Position numbers and translations under genes: made by a program | Assembly: GCF_028502605.1 (NCBI RefSeq) | Contig: NC_079232.1 | Span: 5,208,001 to 5,272,000 of the forward strand | Direction: 5' to 3' | Origin: Trichoderma breve | Lineage: Eukaryota; Ascomycota; Sordariomycetes; Hypocreales; Hypocreaceae | Length of the DNA stretch: 64,000 bases | Part shown: piece by piece, positions 8,660 through 20,860 of the stretch | How positions within the stretch are numbered: the stretch's first letter is position 1 | Layout of the letters: each line of letters starts with the position of its first letter | The notes under the pieces: model-generated | What the model saw: only the letters and a program-made list of their open reading frames with translations | Databases searched by the model: none | What the model was told of the DNA's origin: nothing

Positions 8660-11257
8660 ATGGGCCCGGGAGACAGCGGCCTGGCCGCCCCTACCCGCGC
8701 AAACGCATCTGCATCGGCCAAGTTGACAGAGAAAGAAGCGAAAGAGATTGCAGAATACGAGAAGATTGTGCGATTTCGCGATGCCATTCTCGCGGGAACC
8801 CACCCAACCATCAAGCTCCCTGCCGGCCTCAAGGCCTCGTCCCACTCCATTATCAACTATGCGAAACCGCCATCAGAGCCTGGCGAAGTAGACACAAGGC
8901 CTGGTTCTCTCCAGCAATCTGCTGAGAAAATTCAGAGTCAGAACCCCAGCTTGCGACGGCCTGTATCTGATGATAGCGCCGCCGCTGCTGATTCTCGGCA
9001 CCCAAAGCCATTTGCAACTAGGACGACAGAGATCAATCCCATTCTTCTTGAGAAATCTGACGAACTTGTTAGGGCTGAAATTCAGCTGCAGAGGCAAAGA
9101 ATAGAGCGGTCTCTGAGAGACGACATCGAACAGCGTCGAGTCTCAAAGCAAGTGCAAGCAGAACCCGTCAATGAGTTTGACCTATCCGATGTACTCGCAA
9201 AGGCTCTGACTCTTGTTCAAGCCACTACTATACCCTTTGCCACCAATGGAGGCTTGATTGCTAATCATGAAGCTGCAAGTGATTCGTTTGACGATAACAC
9301 CTTTTACTCCTCAAAGCATGACACGCCCGAGTCCAACCTGACTTCGCGCGTGCGCCGATCAACTGATGATGCCATGTTGATAGATGGCCGCAGGCCATCT
9401 CAGCCAAGCCTTCACGAACCCACAGACTACGGTAATAGCACGGCAGCTTCTACGAATAGTTATCATGCCGCCGCCCCTCCCTCTCAGCCTCCATCCCAAA
9501 TCCATGCTCCGATGGCGAATGTGGTCGCGAGTAGACCCGAGAAGGTGCGGGTTCCCGGGCTCATACTCGCCAATAATGGAAATCCTCCAGTTACCCATGG
9601 CCCTGCTCCTACAGAACCAGATCGGCTACTGCAAACGCGGTCTCGAGGATCTGAAAACGACGAGTCCCAGTATAATCCAAACCAACCTCTGCTGCCACGT
9701 CCTCCCGTTATTCGGAATCATGACTTGATACCCGTTGCTCCTCAACCAGCAAAGATAACACCTTTGACTGTAGTCAATGTGCAAACCCCCATCATCGATT
9801 CAGGCTTGGCTGAATCTCGTGGTACGTCGGTACATGAGGCGGCACTCCGAAACGCGCCCTTGCCTGCAGGTACTAGCTCCGACAGCTCTTCGCAGGGCGC
9901 AAGGGATACAGAGAGGAGAAGAGGAAAGAAGAAGAGAAAGGCCGATCGGCAAGCGCCAGAGGCCGAGGCCGGGCCACGTATCAAAGTTGAGCCTCGTTCA
10001 CAGTCACCATCCTTGACAGCCCCAGCCTACACCAGACCCAGCAAACGCCAGAGACAGTCTCAAGGACATGCTAATGAACCTGGACAATCTGAGTTGAGAT
10101 ATGCCCAGCCTCCATCGAATGCTTCTTACGAGCAGCCGTCACAGGTGTTTCGAGGTGACCAAGCTCCCGTGGCGTACCAAGAACCCGGCCCCGCGCCATA
10201 CCTTGCTCAATCCGCCCCGGGCTCTCACATTCGTGGTGAGCCAGTTGGAGAATCGAGTCGCAATGGGGATTTCTCCGGTAATCGTCGTTTGTCTGGTGAG
10301 AGCTATGTCCGCCCTCTTCCCTCAGGCGAGAGCTACGTACGTCAGCCTCAGCCTCAACCTCAACCACGGGATGTGGTATCATATCACCCTCCACCCTCCA
10401 GAGAGATTCATGGCCCTGCCGCAGTGCCGCAGGTCGTTGCATATGACTCATTTCGGGAACCCATACGCATCTATCGGGAGCCCATTGATGGACCCCGCGC
10501 GAGCGTACGCCCAGAGGGTGAGTCTTTCATAATCCCCCCACGGCCACCAACACGGGTCATGTATGAGTCGTATGGGCGGGAGTATGTCGAGCCTGTGATA
10601 CCCTCCGGCCGGCAATCTGTTGCTCCCCTACCCCGACCCGGAGAGCCGGAAGTGATTTACGAGCGACTGCCATCTCGACTTCCATCAAGCAACATCGGGG
10701 CTGGGCCCTACAACGAAGGCAATGTGGTATATGCCAGGCCACTGTCGGTCTACGATCCAGCAAGAAGAGTATATGTATCGGAGCCAGAGTATCCTTACGA
10801 CCATAGGGATGGTCAGTATCGTGAACATCAATTGCAGCAACGAGGATACATTCAGATTGTGAGGTCTCATGATGGCAGAATCATCGAGGAGCGGCCAGCA
10901 GAATACGTCTCACGACCGACAGGCTACAGATCATCGCGGTTCGAGCCTGTTCCACCATACATTCGTATGCACAGCACACATCCCGATGCTGCCGGCAGAG
11001 AGTATAGCGGGAGTATCCACATGGATGGTCGTCATCCAGAAGGCCCACAACCCTATGCCAGAGAATATGCTGGTAGCCCCATGCAGCGAGCTGCAACAGT
11101 TCATCGGGAGTACAGCATGCGACCCCCTGAGCGGTACCATGAGCCTCACAGAGGAGCTACGAGGGCATCGGATGAAATCGCCTTCATTGAGCGGCCTCGT
11201 GGAGCATCGCGGGAAATTGTGTACGTGGATGACGTCAGGCGAGAGATCTATCGTTGA
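8660..11257 (+). CDS. Large disordered protein of unknown function, probably nuclear
   Basis: A single uninterrupted frame of 865 residues. I do not recognise the family. The only ordered-looking part is N-terminal: KEAKEIAEYEKIVRFRDAIL (about residues 28-47) and a charged helix around 130-165 with QLQRQRIERSLRDDIEQRR. The rest is rich in Pro, Ser, Arg and Tyr. Basic clusters RRRGKKKRKADR and RPSKRQRQSQ look like nuclear localisation signals. From about residue 540 short motifs recur (GESYVRPLPSGESYVRQ, then many E-P/R-Y units), ending in an Arg/Tyr/Glu-rich tail. Frame length without stops and steady codon use support a real gene. A role in transcription or RNA biology is only a guess from composition. 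Confidence 0.8.
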   Translation: MGPGDSGLAAPTRANASASAKLTEKEAKEIAEYEKIVRFRDAILAGTHPTIKLPAGLKASSHSIINYAKPPSEPGEVDTRPGSLQQSAEKIQSQNPSLRRPVSDDSAAAADSRHPKPFATRTTEINPILLEKSDELVRAEIQLQRQRIERSLRDDIEQRRVSKQVQAEPVNEFDLSDVLAKALTLVQATTIPFATNGGLIANHEAASDSFDDNTFYSSKHDTPESNLTSRVRRSTDDAMLIDGRRPSQPSLHEPTDYGNSTAASTNSYHAAAPPSQPPSQIHAPMANVVASRPEKVRVPGLILANNGNPPVTHGPAPTEPDRLLQTRSRGSENDESQYNPNQPLLPRPPVIRNHDLIPVAPQPAKITPLTVVNVQTPIIDSGLAESRGTSVHEAALRNAPLPAGTSSDSSSQGARDTERRRGKKKRKADRQAPEAEAGPRIKVEPRSQSPSLTAPAYTRPSKRQRQSQGHANEPGQSELRYAQPPSNASYEQPSQVFRGDQAPVAYQEPGPAPYLAQSAPGSHIRGEPVGESSRNGDFSGNRRLSGESYVRPLPSGESYVRQPQPQPQPRDVVSYHPPPSREIHGPAAVPQVVAYDSFREPIRIYREPIDGPRASVRPEGESFIIPPRPPTRVMYESYGREYVEPVIPSGRQSVAPLPRPGEPEVIYERLPSRLPSSNIGAGPYNEGNVVYARPLSVYDPARRVYVSEPEYPYDHRDGQYREHQLQQRGYIQIVRSHDGRIIEERPAEYVSRPTGYRSSRFEPVPPYIRMHSTHPDAAGREYSGSIHMDGRHPEGPQPYAREYAGSPMQRAATVHREYSMRPPERYHEPHRGATRASDEIAFIERPRGASREIVYVDDVRREIYR

Positions 11258-14200
11258 GGAGTGGCTACGGAGAAGAAGTTGATCGGAAAGGAGTGGTCAT
11301 TATATTCGACCGCTCTGTTTGCATTTGTATAAGTTCTTGTATGAGTACATTTCATAACGGCACAAGGGGCCAGGGACACGGAACATCGGATTAGGGATTC
11401 GGAATCAGGCGATTGGCACAACAGGAAGCCGGTATACCATGGAGGGATTAATATTTGCTTCATTTCAGGCGGACGGGAAGTCTAAAGGCCTAACCGAGGT
11501 CATAAATACGGGGGATTTACTCTGGCATTGTACAATGAGCTACAATGAGCTATTAAGCCATACGGAAGTCAATCTGTCAACCATATCTAGGAGGTAGATG
11601 TTGCAGTTATAGAAAATGTATAAGTGGTTTCACAACTATGCTCGCCCTAAGAAGCAAGCTAAGAGGATTTGAAGGTGGATAAAGGACAAAGCAGTCAATG
11701 ACGCAAACTATAATCAGGAGAATATGTTTTCCTCCTGATATCTCACTTATTGACTCTGGAGACCGCCTCACTAAGAAGAGCTATGCTTAGTAAACTCTAG
11801 ATGACATGTGTCGATCATCAAGCATCGGGTGGTTGGCTCCCAGGAGAAGATCAATGACAGATGACGCATATGTCACAATTGACAAGCATTTACGGATATA
11901 TATGTACCGTGAAGCAGGGGCTTGAGCTAAGATGATCTCGCCTCATGCTCGCGGTATACACTATACAATGGTATTATTAGTCCTACGAGTCAAACATCAT
12001 CACGCTGGCCCAAGCTGAGGATCCATACCCTCGAGGAAAACCAGGAGATGCCAAGAAGAAAACCTGCGAACTGAGTGATTTTATAGCTACAAATGGGGTC
12101 TTGAAAGGCCAGACTCCTTGATCATGACATCAAAGGAGGTAGAAAAAAGCGCCTTGCCCCCTCGGCCCGCATCGGCATCGAATAGTCCGTGGCTGCGTAC
12201 TTTGGACAGGCCCAAACTCAGTCCCTCTCTCCACCTCCGCCGTCCGTGGCTGCGGCGTTCTGTGGGGATACGAAAGCTCCCATGGCTCCTTACTGTTTCG
12301 GCAGATGTGCGCTAGATGTGATGCTCTCACCTAGCTAGAAGTCTTCGGGCACCGGATAGGACGGGAAACGCATTTCTCGCAGACGGCACGGGCGGAGGCC
12401 TTATGGACAGCGGGCTTTTCTTTCGCTGGGTCGCGGACGGCGGCCTCATACATGTAATAGCACTCGCTGGCTTGATGTTCGTAGAGCAGGTGCTAGTATT
12501 AGTAGCTGCGAGTAGTTTCATGTCATTCCTCTTTGTTTGGTCTACGACGATCCCGTCCACTTTAAACAACACCGCATGTACCGGAGTCGCGGAATGGAAT
12601 GGAGGCCCCAAAATCGGGCTTTCGGCGCCCTGTTGGCGTAGAGCTTAGTGAGCTGAACTGAGGGCGGAGTTGGGCGACAGAATGAGGAAACGCCGACGGA
12701 TCTCGTGTTTCATGAGGCCTGGAAGAGTATGTAGGGTGTGTGCTCAGCGGCATTAGGACCAGATGAAACCTACAAAACGCACCCGGTAAGCACGCAGCTT
12801 TTCAAAACGCAACCACCCTTATCTCGAGCCCATCATAGCCCAAGGCCATAGAGAGGTTGACGTAGCATACAACCATCATGAATTTGGCCGGCCCGTGTGT
12901 GGTCGATTAGACAAGCAACAAGGCAAGGTGGTAGCCGCCCAAATCAATCAAGAGCTTTCGATTGGGCCACGGCAGTGCCCCAGAGCGAAATGCGGGTTGC
13001 ATTGTCGTGGAACAATCAATCAAGCTTGACGCAGATACGCCCGCATTTCCAGGCGGCCTTTTTCTCACAGTGGCGGCGGTAATTTTGAGACACGGCACAC
13101 ATTCCGGTGGTGCTAGGCCAGATACAGCGAGGGTGAAAAACAACGGCAAGGAGCAGTGTAGAGACTGGCCAACCTCTGTTTGCAATTCGTGGTGTACTGT
13201 AGCAAGATGTGTACTCGCACAAATCACGGCGCACCACGGGAATGCTTGTACTGTAGCAAACCGCCTTGGACACCTAGCACAATGATTGGCAGTCGTATGG
13301 AAGACGGGGCCAAGGATCCTGTCCTCTGCATGCCGACGAGCCTCATGGGTGTGATATGATTCCTAGGCTGTATGCCACCCTCGAGTACATTGTACATGCT
13401 TTGGTTCCAGGGGCTCATTCATCTAATCGAAGACCGAACCGAACGGAACGTGTCAAATCCCGGGGTGCCGAGATGGTTGATACTTGTACGTGTCGTATGA
13501 TCGAAATAGATACAATACGAGAATGGAAACCACGTCTCCAGGAAGACTGAGGCGATATCGTGAACAGGAGGATTCTGAGCCTCTTCTCGCCCAGCGACTC
13601 GCATGGCAGAACAAGCCCTCGTATCGTTTGCGCAAAAAAGCTTGGTTGGTGCAGCGCCCCTCTCGCACATACTTGTACTGTACTCGTCATGATTTGCTGT
13701 ATCTTATAGCGGGGCCCACTTCATTGTCGCTGAACCTGAAGATCTTGCCGTCGATCCCACAGCTTGTATGGCAGAGACAAATACCAACCACCCAACAGCG
13801 CTTGGATGTCTCGGCGAGAGAGGACGAAGAAGGGGCTGTGATGGCCAAAACTTTGCACAAGTAGACTATTGTATACTCCAGCATTAATGCATACCAACAC
13901 TCTTAACAAAGAGTGCTGATGACCCCTGCCGGTGATGGATGATCTGGGTGATCCAAAGTGGCTACCAGTGGGCGAGGGCTGCGTGTGCCAGTGAGAGCAA
14001 GGAACCAACCAGGCCAGGCTAGGGAGTGGACACAGTGGTGGAGTCCGGGATCGAGAGCCTTCGTTCCTTGTTGCGTGCAAGCACAAGGCAGTGGGAAAGC
14101 GAAGCATGTCGTGGGTGGGTTTGTGGGCTATCGCCTAGCCGAGCATCTGATCTTTCCACAGCTCCGGCAAACGCTAGAAGAAAAAGAAGCAGAAAGAAGG

Positions 14201-15260
14201 GAGAAGGGGAAGCAAACGGAGACGGAGGAGAGAACCTGAGGCTCATAGTCAGCATTTTTCCCAATACCGTGTCATCAAGGGCATCGTCTGGCCACTTGAG
14301 GCAGAGCCGAGGCTCCATCTTGAACCAAAGACTATCGGATGATGGTTAGCAGCAAACAGGTGCCAAACGGGTTAGGGGTGCATCCAGCCAGCCAGGTAAG
14401 GTTTCGCAGCGAAGCCATCCTGCTGACCACGGCATCTCGTTGGCTATCTCGAGATTGGCGGTGCTCGGGGCCTTTTTGGATCAGCCAGTGATGGCCATGA
14501 GTGTGGGCAAGGTTGCCGCGAGCCTGCAGCAAAGCTGGTGCTACGACTTGTGCTGCTAGACTTAGTACTAGTAGCAAGATTAGTTAGTGCTGGCGGCCAT
14601 GCTGTGAACCGTTTGGACTGCAGAAAAGCTTGTTGCAGGAGAGATTTGGGCGTGTTTGGCCACCAGATGCCGCCGAGACGAAGAGCATGTGTTGTTGGGA
14701 ATCTACTGTAGTACGACTGAGGTACATGGAGGTTATTTGCCGTCTCTCGTCCAAGCTTCCCATTCATCGATCCCGACCACAAGGGGCAGCAAGCGTTCTT
14801 CCGTGGCCTCGCCCGGCTATGTGCTGTGCTGTGCTGTACAGGTACCGGCACCGCATTAGACAACCTGAGCTAAGGTCTCACCCGACTGTCAGTTCAGTGT
14901 GGGCGGAGTCGGAGTACCTCCAAAATGCGCTGTCCGCAGTCGCGGTACTTGTGCCCGAGCGTGCGAGTACTCGTACCTGGCCCACTCATGGTTTAGTGGC
15001 CACCACCTGTAGGAACGCAGTCTTGCGCAGTGCAGTGCCGCTGAGACTCACATCATGGGTAGGTAGGTACGCTAAGCCAACCTGAGGGCTTTGCTTGCCC
15101 GTACCAGTACCTACGACCCAGACAGGTGTCATAGCGGCCTGTCATTGTCCAAAACGCCTGTGCGTCCGGCTCTCTCAGTCCGAATACATGTACCTACGCT
15201 AATGTTACATCCATGTTCCTTGCCTGAGTCTATAAACGAAGAGGACGAGAGTACTTGTAC

Positions 15261-15333
15261 GGCACGCTGCTCCCAAGTCACGGCACGCTGCTCCCAAGTC
15301 ACGGCACGCTGCTCCCAAGTCACGGCACGCTGC
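15261..15333. repeat. 21-bp tandem repeat, 3.5 copies
   Basis: Three identical copies of a 21-bp unit (GGCACGCTGCTCCCAAGTCAC is the unit at 15261-15281, then 15282-15302 and 15303-15323) plus a 10-bp partial copy. The copies are identical, so expansion is recent or ongoing. There are no spacers, so it is a minisatellite and not a CRISPR array. Confidence 0.95.
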
Positions 15334-16189
15334 ATTTGTGCTCCCGTCTGTGGTGCCCTTGTGTTTGCCAAACAAACGGTTTCCTGGTTTATTGCTTCTC
15401 AAATGTATCAAGGCAGGTATTATGTGCTTACCCAGTACATGTATGTGCCAAGTGCAACACTGCTGCCGTATCACTGCGTCAAACCGTCCGTGTGGTGCCG
15501 ATGCATTTTGAGGTACCTACCTGAGTATCTTGTACATTAGCGTTGTGGACGTAGGTACAGTACAGGTCATGGTATCCCGGCGTTGCTTCTGTGTATGTTG
15601 CACGCATTTGAATCTGTATCATAGATATTGATTGGGAGGGTCCTGTTGGATTCCTCGGTTTGTACTCACACTGCGCCGTACGGATCGGTTCCTTGCTTTA
15701 CCGCAGACATGGGACTTGGTTTGGACAAGGTGGAAGGGGGCTTGGGCTTGTGAGCCCTCCGAGTTGAAAAAAAGGCCTCTACTTTGTCTAGCGGTACTGG
15801 CAGACCCGGGATCCCTACGACGGACTCAGCCTGGCTGTGCTGGGTCCCTGTCAGTACTTTTTGGCGTCAACAGCACTCCGGGCTACTTTGATGTAATCCA
15901 TGAATCATCCTTTTTCTTAAACAATCTGTGGTGTACATTGAATTCACTTGGCTCATCGTCGTGACTATCGTCCATTATTTTTTTTACAACCCATTCAAAG
16001 GCATCAACTCACCAGGGCCTCTGTTGTGTCTTTCGCTCGACATCTCAGAAAGTGCCAGGTAGAGGTACCACACACTGACGCCGGTACTTGTCCTGCTGCG
16101 GTCCAGGCCCCCGAAATCCCACACTACTTAAGCTCGACTTACTAAAAACACCAAATACCCGGCCTCTCTTAACGGCCCAGCGCTCCGTA

Positions 16190-16493
16190 CCCTCTTTTCT
16201 CTTCTCTGCTAGACCTTTCTCCTCCACCCTTCTCCAAACCCGCCCATCCCTCTTCTTCTGCCTCTGTCAACCTCTCTCGAGATACCAGGAAAAGGGCCTC
16301 TACCACCAGCTCTTGTTCCCTTTCCTTTCTTCTTCTTCATTTCGGCATTTTTTTCTTTTCTTTTTCTTCTTCTCTCGTCCAGATCGATACCCCTTGCTTT
16401 TCTGATTCCTCATCTGGCCGCCATTTCCTCTTCTCGTCCCGAACTCGCGATCCGCCTCAACTCGACTCTTCCGGCTTCTCTTCCTCAACCATC
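16190..16493 (+). promoter_or_regulatory. Pyrimidine-rich leader of the KH gene
   Basis: About 300 nt just before the KH gene ATG consist almost wholly of C and T (runs such as TTTCTTCTTCTTC), typical of core promoters and 5' leaders of strongly expressed ascomycete genes. The start codon sits in AACCATCATG. Several short upstream frames exist; I claim no translated uORF. Confidence 0.55.
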
Positions 16494-19400
16494 ATGAATA
16501 AGCTGGCCAATATGCGCCACTGGTCCGAGAGGATGAGCCCAAACTTCGGCATGGGTCGACCCAGTGTGCCCATGAACAGCTTGAGCAAAAACGTGTCACA
16601 GCCTGGCCTGCCTCTTACTTCTCCTGCACCCGATGCTACGATACACTACTCGTTCAACGTCCCGTTCGCCTCCGATCTGGTTGGTCCCAACACCGAGGAT
16701 ATTCTGCATGCTACCAACGACGCTGTTTTGAGATGGACGCACCCCGAGGACGCACCGGATGATGTCCACGTCTACGAGCTCCGTGCTCATGCCCAAAACC
16801 TGGCAAATCTGCACAAACTCTGCAAGGATCTGTCCACCGGGCCTCTGCCTATTGAAGCTCAAGTCGTTACCACGACTCCCAATAACGGCAAAGACCAGCA
16901 GATTACCACCATCTGTCTTACGGGATCCCCGGAGCTCGTCAACAAAAGCCGAGAGACCATTCTAAACGAGATCCCCATATCCATGGTATGCCTCAAACGC
17001 CAGTTTCGGAGTATTTTGATGTTGCCGCAGTGTGCTAACTTATAGTCAAACGCAGCGATGCACCACTATTGACATTGAGGGAAGCTTGGTCTGTGACCTG
17101 AGCGCTGGTGTGCTCAAAAAGCCTGTCCTCGAGACTTTGGACTCTATTTCTGCCTACTGTGGTGTTGACATCTTTCTGTTGGGCCCCAAACTGACTCCCA
17201 TGGTGGACGGAATGCTGGGCGATTCCGAGATGCGAATGGATCAACGATGGAGAGTTGCCATCTATGGTGATATCTTGTCGTCCGAGCATGCCAAAGCCCG
17301 AGTGCTCATTCAAATCGACTCGTGGGTTCGTATTCCCTGCCATTGCTACACCAATTCTGTGTATTGCATCTTCTAACATGAATCAGCTTGGTCGAATGGT
17401 GGATGTGACGAGGATCGAACTGTCTCTTCACCAGCTTGTCTGTGGACGACATCGCAAAAACATTAAGCTGATTGAATCGTCGACTGGGACGGCCATCTAT
17501 TTCCCTCCCATGTTCTCGCAAATGTACCGATACTGCCCACAGGGTGCGAATCGGCGCGACCCTGCAGAGATCTACATCACCGGAGAGTCTCCCCAAGCCA
17601 TTGAGATGGCCAAGCAGAAGCTGCACGAGACAGTCTCCCGCATTCGCCTTTTCGTCAAAGATGTCACCATCCCGGCTGCAAAATTGGACAACATCCTGTT
17701 GGGCCGCCTGGATAAAGTTCGTAAGATCCTTGAAGCCAACGGAACGTACATCATGCTCCCCCCTCTGGCATGCCAGCGTACAACGGTCCGAGTCCACGGA
17801 AGCGAAGGCCTGCCTGTTGAGCGAACCGTCCGGGAGCTCATGTCACTGGCTGGCCAGTTTTATGGCGCCGGGTGGTACGTTCAACAGCCGGATGCCAGAA
17901 ATATTCCTGCCCCCGCAGAAATCAACGATATGCTCGCTGATATCTGCGCCCACTCTGATGCCGAGGTGTCCTTTGATAAGGCCTCTTTTACCGTGACTGG
18001 TGCCGATGATTCCGTAAAATCTGCCTTAGCAGTTATCTCCGAGTTGAAGCTTGCAACTCAGTCTCAGTATCAAATCCGTGTCAAGATTGAGCTCGCGAAT
18101 GAGCACAAGGAGTTTGTCAGTGGTAAAAAGAACGGCAAAATTAACAAAATCATGGGACAGAGTACGCCAACCCCCTGTCCTTGTAGATTTTTGTCAACAT
18201 GAAGCTAACACTTAGGCAGGCAATGTTCAGATCATTTTTGACGGCTTCAACGAATACAACTTCAATATCGACGTCATGGCTGCCACCTACGAATCCATGA
18301 AGCAAGGCCTGACCTTGGTTGAACAGGAGATGCCGGCATCCATCTCTTTCCATGTCCCCGATCAGTATCACAAGCGTATCATTGGCATTGGCGGACAGCA
18401 TATCCAGCGTATCATGAAGAAGCATTCCGTCTTTGTCAAATTTTCTAACGCTATGGATAGAGGTGAGCAAAAACAACCGAATGACCATTCTTTTCCATCA
18501 GGAGAGTGCTGACAATAAAACTTAGGGGGCATGGGGCGTGAAGATGACGACATCAAAGTCGACAATGTTATTTGCCGTACGCCGGCACGTAATGCACAAA
18601 ATCTCGATGCTGTCAAGAATGAGATTCTTGAAATGGTCGACCGAGCTGTAGGTAGTCCTGGAAGATTTTTGGAGGGCAAACCTTTGACTAACACAAAATC
18701 TACAATAGGATTCCGAGTACACTTCTCAGATCGTTAGTGTTGATCGCTTGTACCACCGTGAACTCATTGCTCGTCTTTCGGAAATTGACGAGCTTGAACA
18801 AAAGTACAACTGCAAGATCAACTTCCCCAGCACTGAGCAGGCGAGCGACGAAGTCACTGTCACTGGTCCACAGTGGCAGGTGCCTCACTGCGTTGACGAG
18901 TTTCTTGGCATGGTCCCAGATAAACACGAGCTGGTACTTGCTCGCAGTCCGAAGTTGGTCAAGTTTCTGGAGTCTCCCGAGTTCGCGCATGACCTTGTCC
19001 CCAAGCTGAAGAGTCAGTATGAGGTGGAGGTCACCGTTCACCAGAACCCTGATGAGACTACTGAAGAGGGTGCTCCCACTGCTACTCTTGTCTGGGGCTT
19101 CACGCGCAACAATGCTGGAGGTCTCCGAGACGCTATTGATTTCTTGCTTGCGCAGTTTGCCACCGCCAATGTCGAAGCCAATATCGTCAAGGGCTCGATT
19201 CCCCGCCCCAAGTCTGACTCGTTTGAGGATACGCTTCAATACTTTGACTCGAAACTGCTCCAGCACGCACCCGCCTCGGCAGCCAGCGACTCCCCCATCA
19301 AGAATGCCTTCAATGCGGACATTGCCCGAGAACGTAGCAGCATCCTTGATCGACTCAGGAAGCCCGGAAGCATGACATCCATCTCTTCATTCCTGGACCG

Positions 19401-19731
19401 CAGAAAGAACAGCTCGCACTCGGCCGCCGGCAGCTTCTTTAAGGGCTCTGCCAATGTCTCCAAATCGTCGCTCATCTCGATCGAGTCCACTCGCAGCTTC
19501 AATGCTGACCGAAACCCTTGGAACGACAGTGGTGTGAACCTGGCTGATGACGAGAACCCCTGGGCTCGCCCCATCAGCAACCACCACTTCGAAAGCAAGT
19601 TAACCATCCCCCTTCCAAAAGACATCATCGCTACACGACACACTACCCGCGCGTCTGGTGATAGCGGGAGACCTTCTACTTCACACTCTATGAATTCAGG
19701 ATACCCCGCCCCCATTGGGCCTTTCCGTTAG
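16494..19731 (+). CDS. Multi-KH-domain RNA-binding protein (vigilin/BicC-like)
   Basis: Six exons (16494-16985, 17056-17325, 17387-18161, 18220-18462, 18526-18647, 18709-19731) give 974 residues. Repeated KH-type segments carry GxxG-like loops: GRHRKNIKLIES, GRLDKVRKILEA, GKKNGKINKIMGQ and, clearest, IIGIGGQHIQRIMKKH. The loop GKKNGKINKIMGQ is joined across intron 3 to SNVQIIFDGFNEYNF. KH domains grip short single-stranded RNA, and tandem KH proteins act in mRNA localisation, stability or translation, usually in the cytoplasm. The last 200 residues are Ser-rich and disordered (SMTSISSFLDRRKNSS). I place it with fungal multi-KH proteins of the vigilin/Bicaudal-C type, without a firm yeast orthologue. 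The second intron (donor GTTCGT) is the least certain splice. Confidence 0.88.
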
Positions 19732-20860
19732 ACTTTGCCGAATTAGACCCATTACATGCGAATACCCCCCCGGCTGGATATACCCCGGAGCGTCCAAAAT
19801 TGCATCATATCCAGGCTTTGATTCGCCGGAGATGTTGGCGCGTTCCTCATTTTTTGCTTGTTGCGCTGTTTTCTCTCTTCTCGTTTTCGTTTCGTGCCTT
19901 TGATTTCCTGTCTTTGTGTGTGTTTTTGCTTTTCACTCCTTCTTTTTGCCGTTGATCGCCGTCTGTTTATGAGTCATTGCTCGCTTATTGAAATTTCGAC
20001 AATGTCAGTCTTGATGACCGGCATTCACTTTTTTATACCCATTTGAACGTCCATGACGTCGAAGATAAAAATTGCGAAGAAAATACCCCTACGCGCTGGA
20101 GCTGAAAGAATTTAGTTTGCAAGATTGATGATTTTGATGCATGGTGGAGTCGTGCCAAGGGGCAACATCGACGAAAGAAAAGAGTAGATGGCATTTTGGA
20201 GAGGCCGGTGTGTCAACACGCGCGACAAGCGAAGAGTGGTGTATGTGTGCGTGTGTGCATTTACTTTCACATGGAGGGGATCACCAGGTCCCTCTTGTCC
20301 AAGACGGAGAAGGGAATCCTGGTGGCCCCCTATTTTAAACATTGTTTTTTTTTTTTTTTTTGGTTGTGGAAACGGGGGGGGCACAAAAAGTGTCTTGTTC
20401 TACACAATGTACGGTTATGATCTGTCGAATGGAAAGACGCATGATACCCATGGCACAAAAAGCGGTTATGCCCAATCTCACATATGGTCATCTTGACGCA
20501 GTATCTGACTGAAGAAAGTTTGGTGTCTATTGATCTCATGATAAAACAAATTGGTTCCATTGCTGTGATGTGTCTCGCTTCGTCAACTGCTGTACCGTGC
20601 CCCGTGATATTCCATATTTAAATGCTGAAGACGACAACATTGAGCCTGGCTTGTAGATCGAAAACTATTCTGCATTGCCTTTTATACATATTGAGAGTAT
20701 CTAGCTTTCCATTCCGTAAAACATCCCATCTGACAGCCCTTCCCGTATCATATCGTGTGTAAATCGTACATGTTCCTTAATAGTCTCTTCCCAAACAACC
20801 CATTTAACTCCAGAGTATGCAATATTTCGATGACAAACAAAACGACCGCAGAAATGGGCT
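19732..20860. other. Convergent 3' regions of the KH gene and IRC3
   Basis: 1.1 kb without a supported gene. The left part is T-rich (19840-19960) and probably the long 3' UTR of the KH transcript. A 17-nt T run lies at 20345-20361. Confidence 0.5.
20345..20361. repeat. 17-nt poly-T tract
   Basis: Uninterrupted T run in the 3' region between two convergent genes. Homopolymers of this length are prone to length error in sequencing. Confidence 0.8.

Larger units (their letters stand above)
11258..16493. other. 5.2-kb gene-free stretch upstream of the KH gene
   Basis: No frame here shows family resemblance, intron-linked continuation or consistent codon bias. Contents include a duplicated CAATGAGCTA decamer near 11534, two TGTACTGTAGCAA motifs near 13193 and 13249, and many GTAC/GGTACC/TACCTAC words between 14700 and 15570. 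A 21-bp tandem repeat (15261-15333) and a pyrimidine-rich leader (about 16190-16490) are also present. Best read as a long regulatory region and/or a non-coding transcript for the KH gene. Confidence 0.5.

Noticed and set aside
13484..13864. Rightward open frame of 126 codons in the gene-free region
   Set aside because: No family resemblance, unusual composition, no linked exon found, and overlapping frames of similar length exist on the other strand.
15261..15333. CRISPR-like array
   Set aside because: Units are contiguous without spacers, and the genome is eukaryotic; it is a minisatellite.
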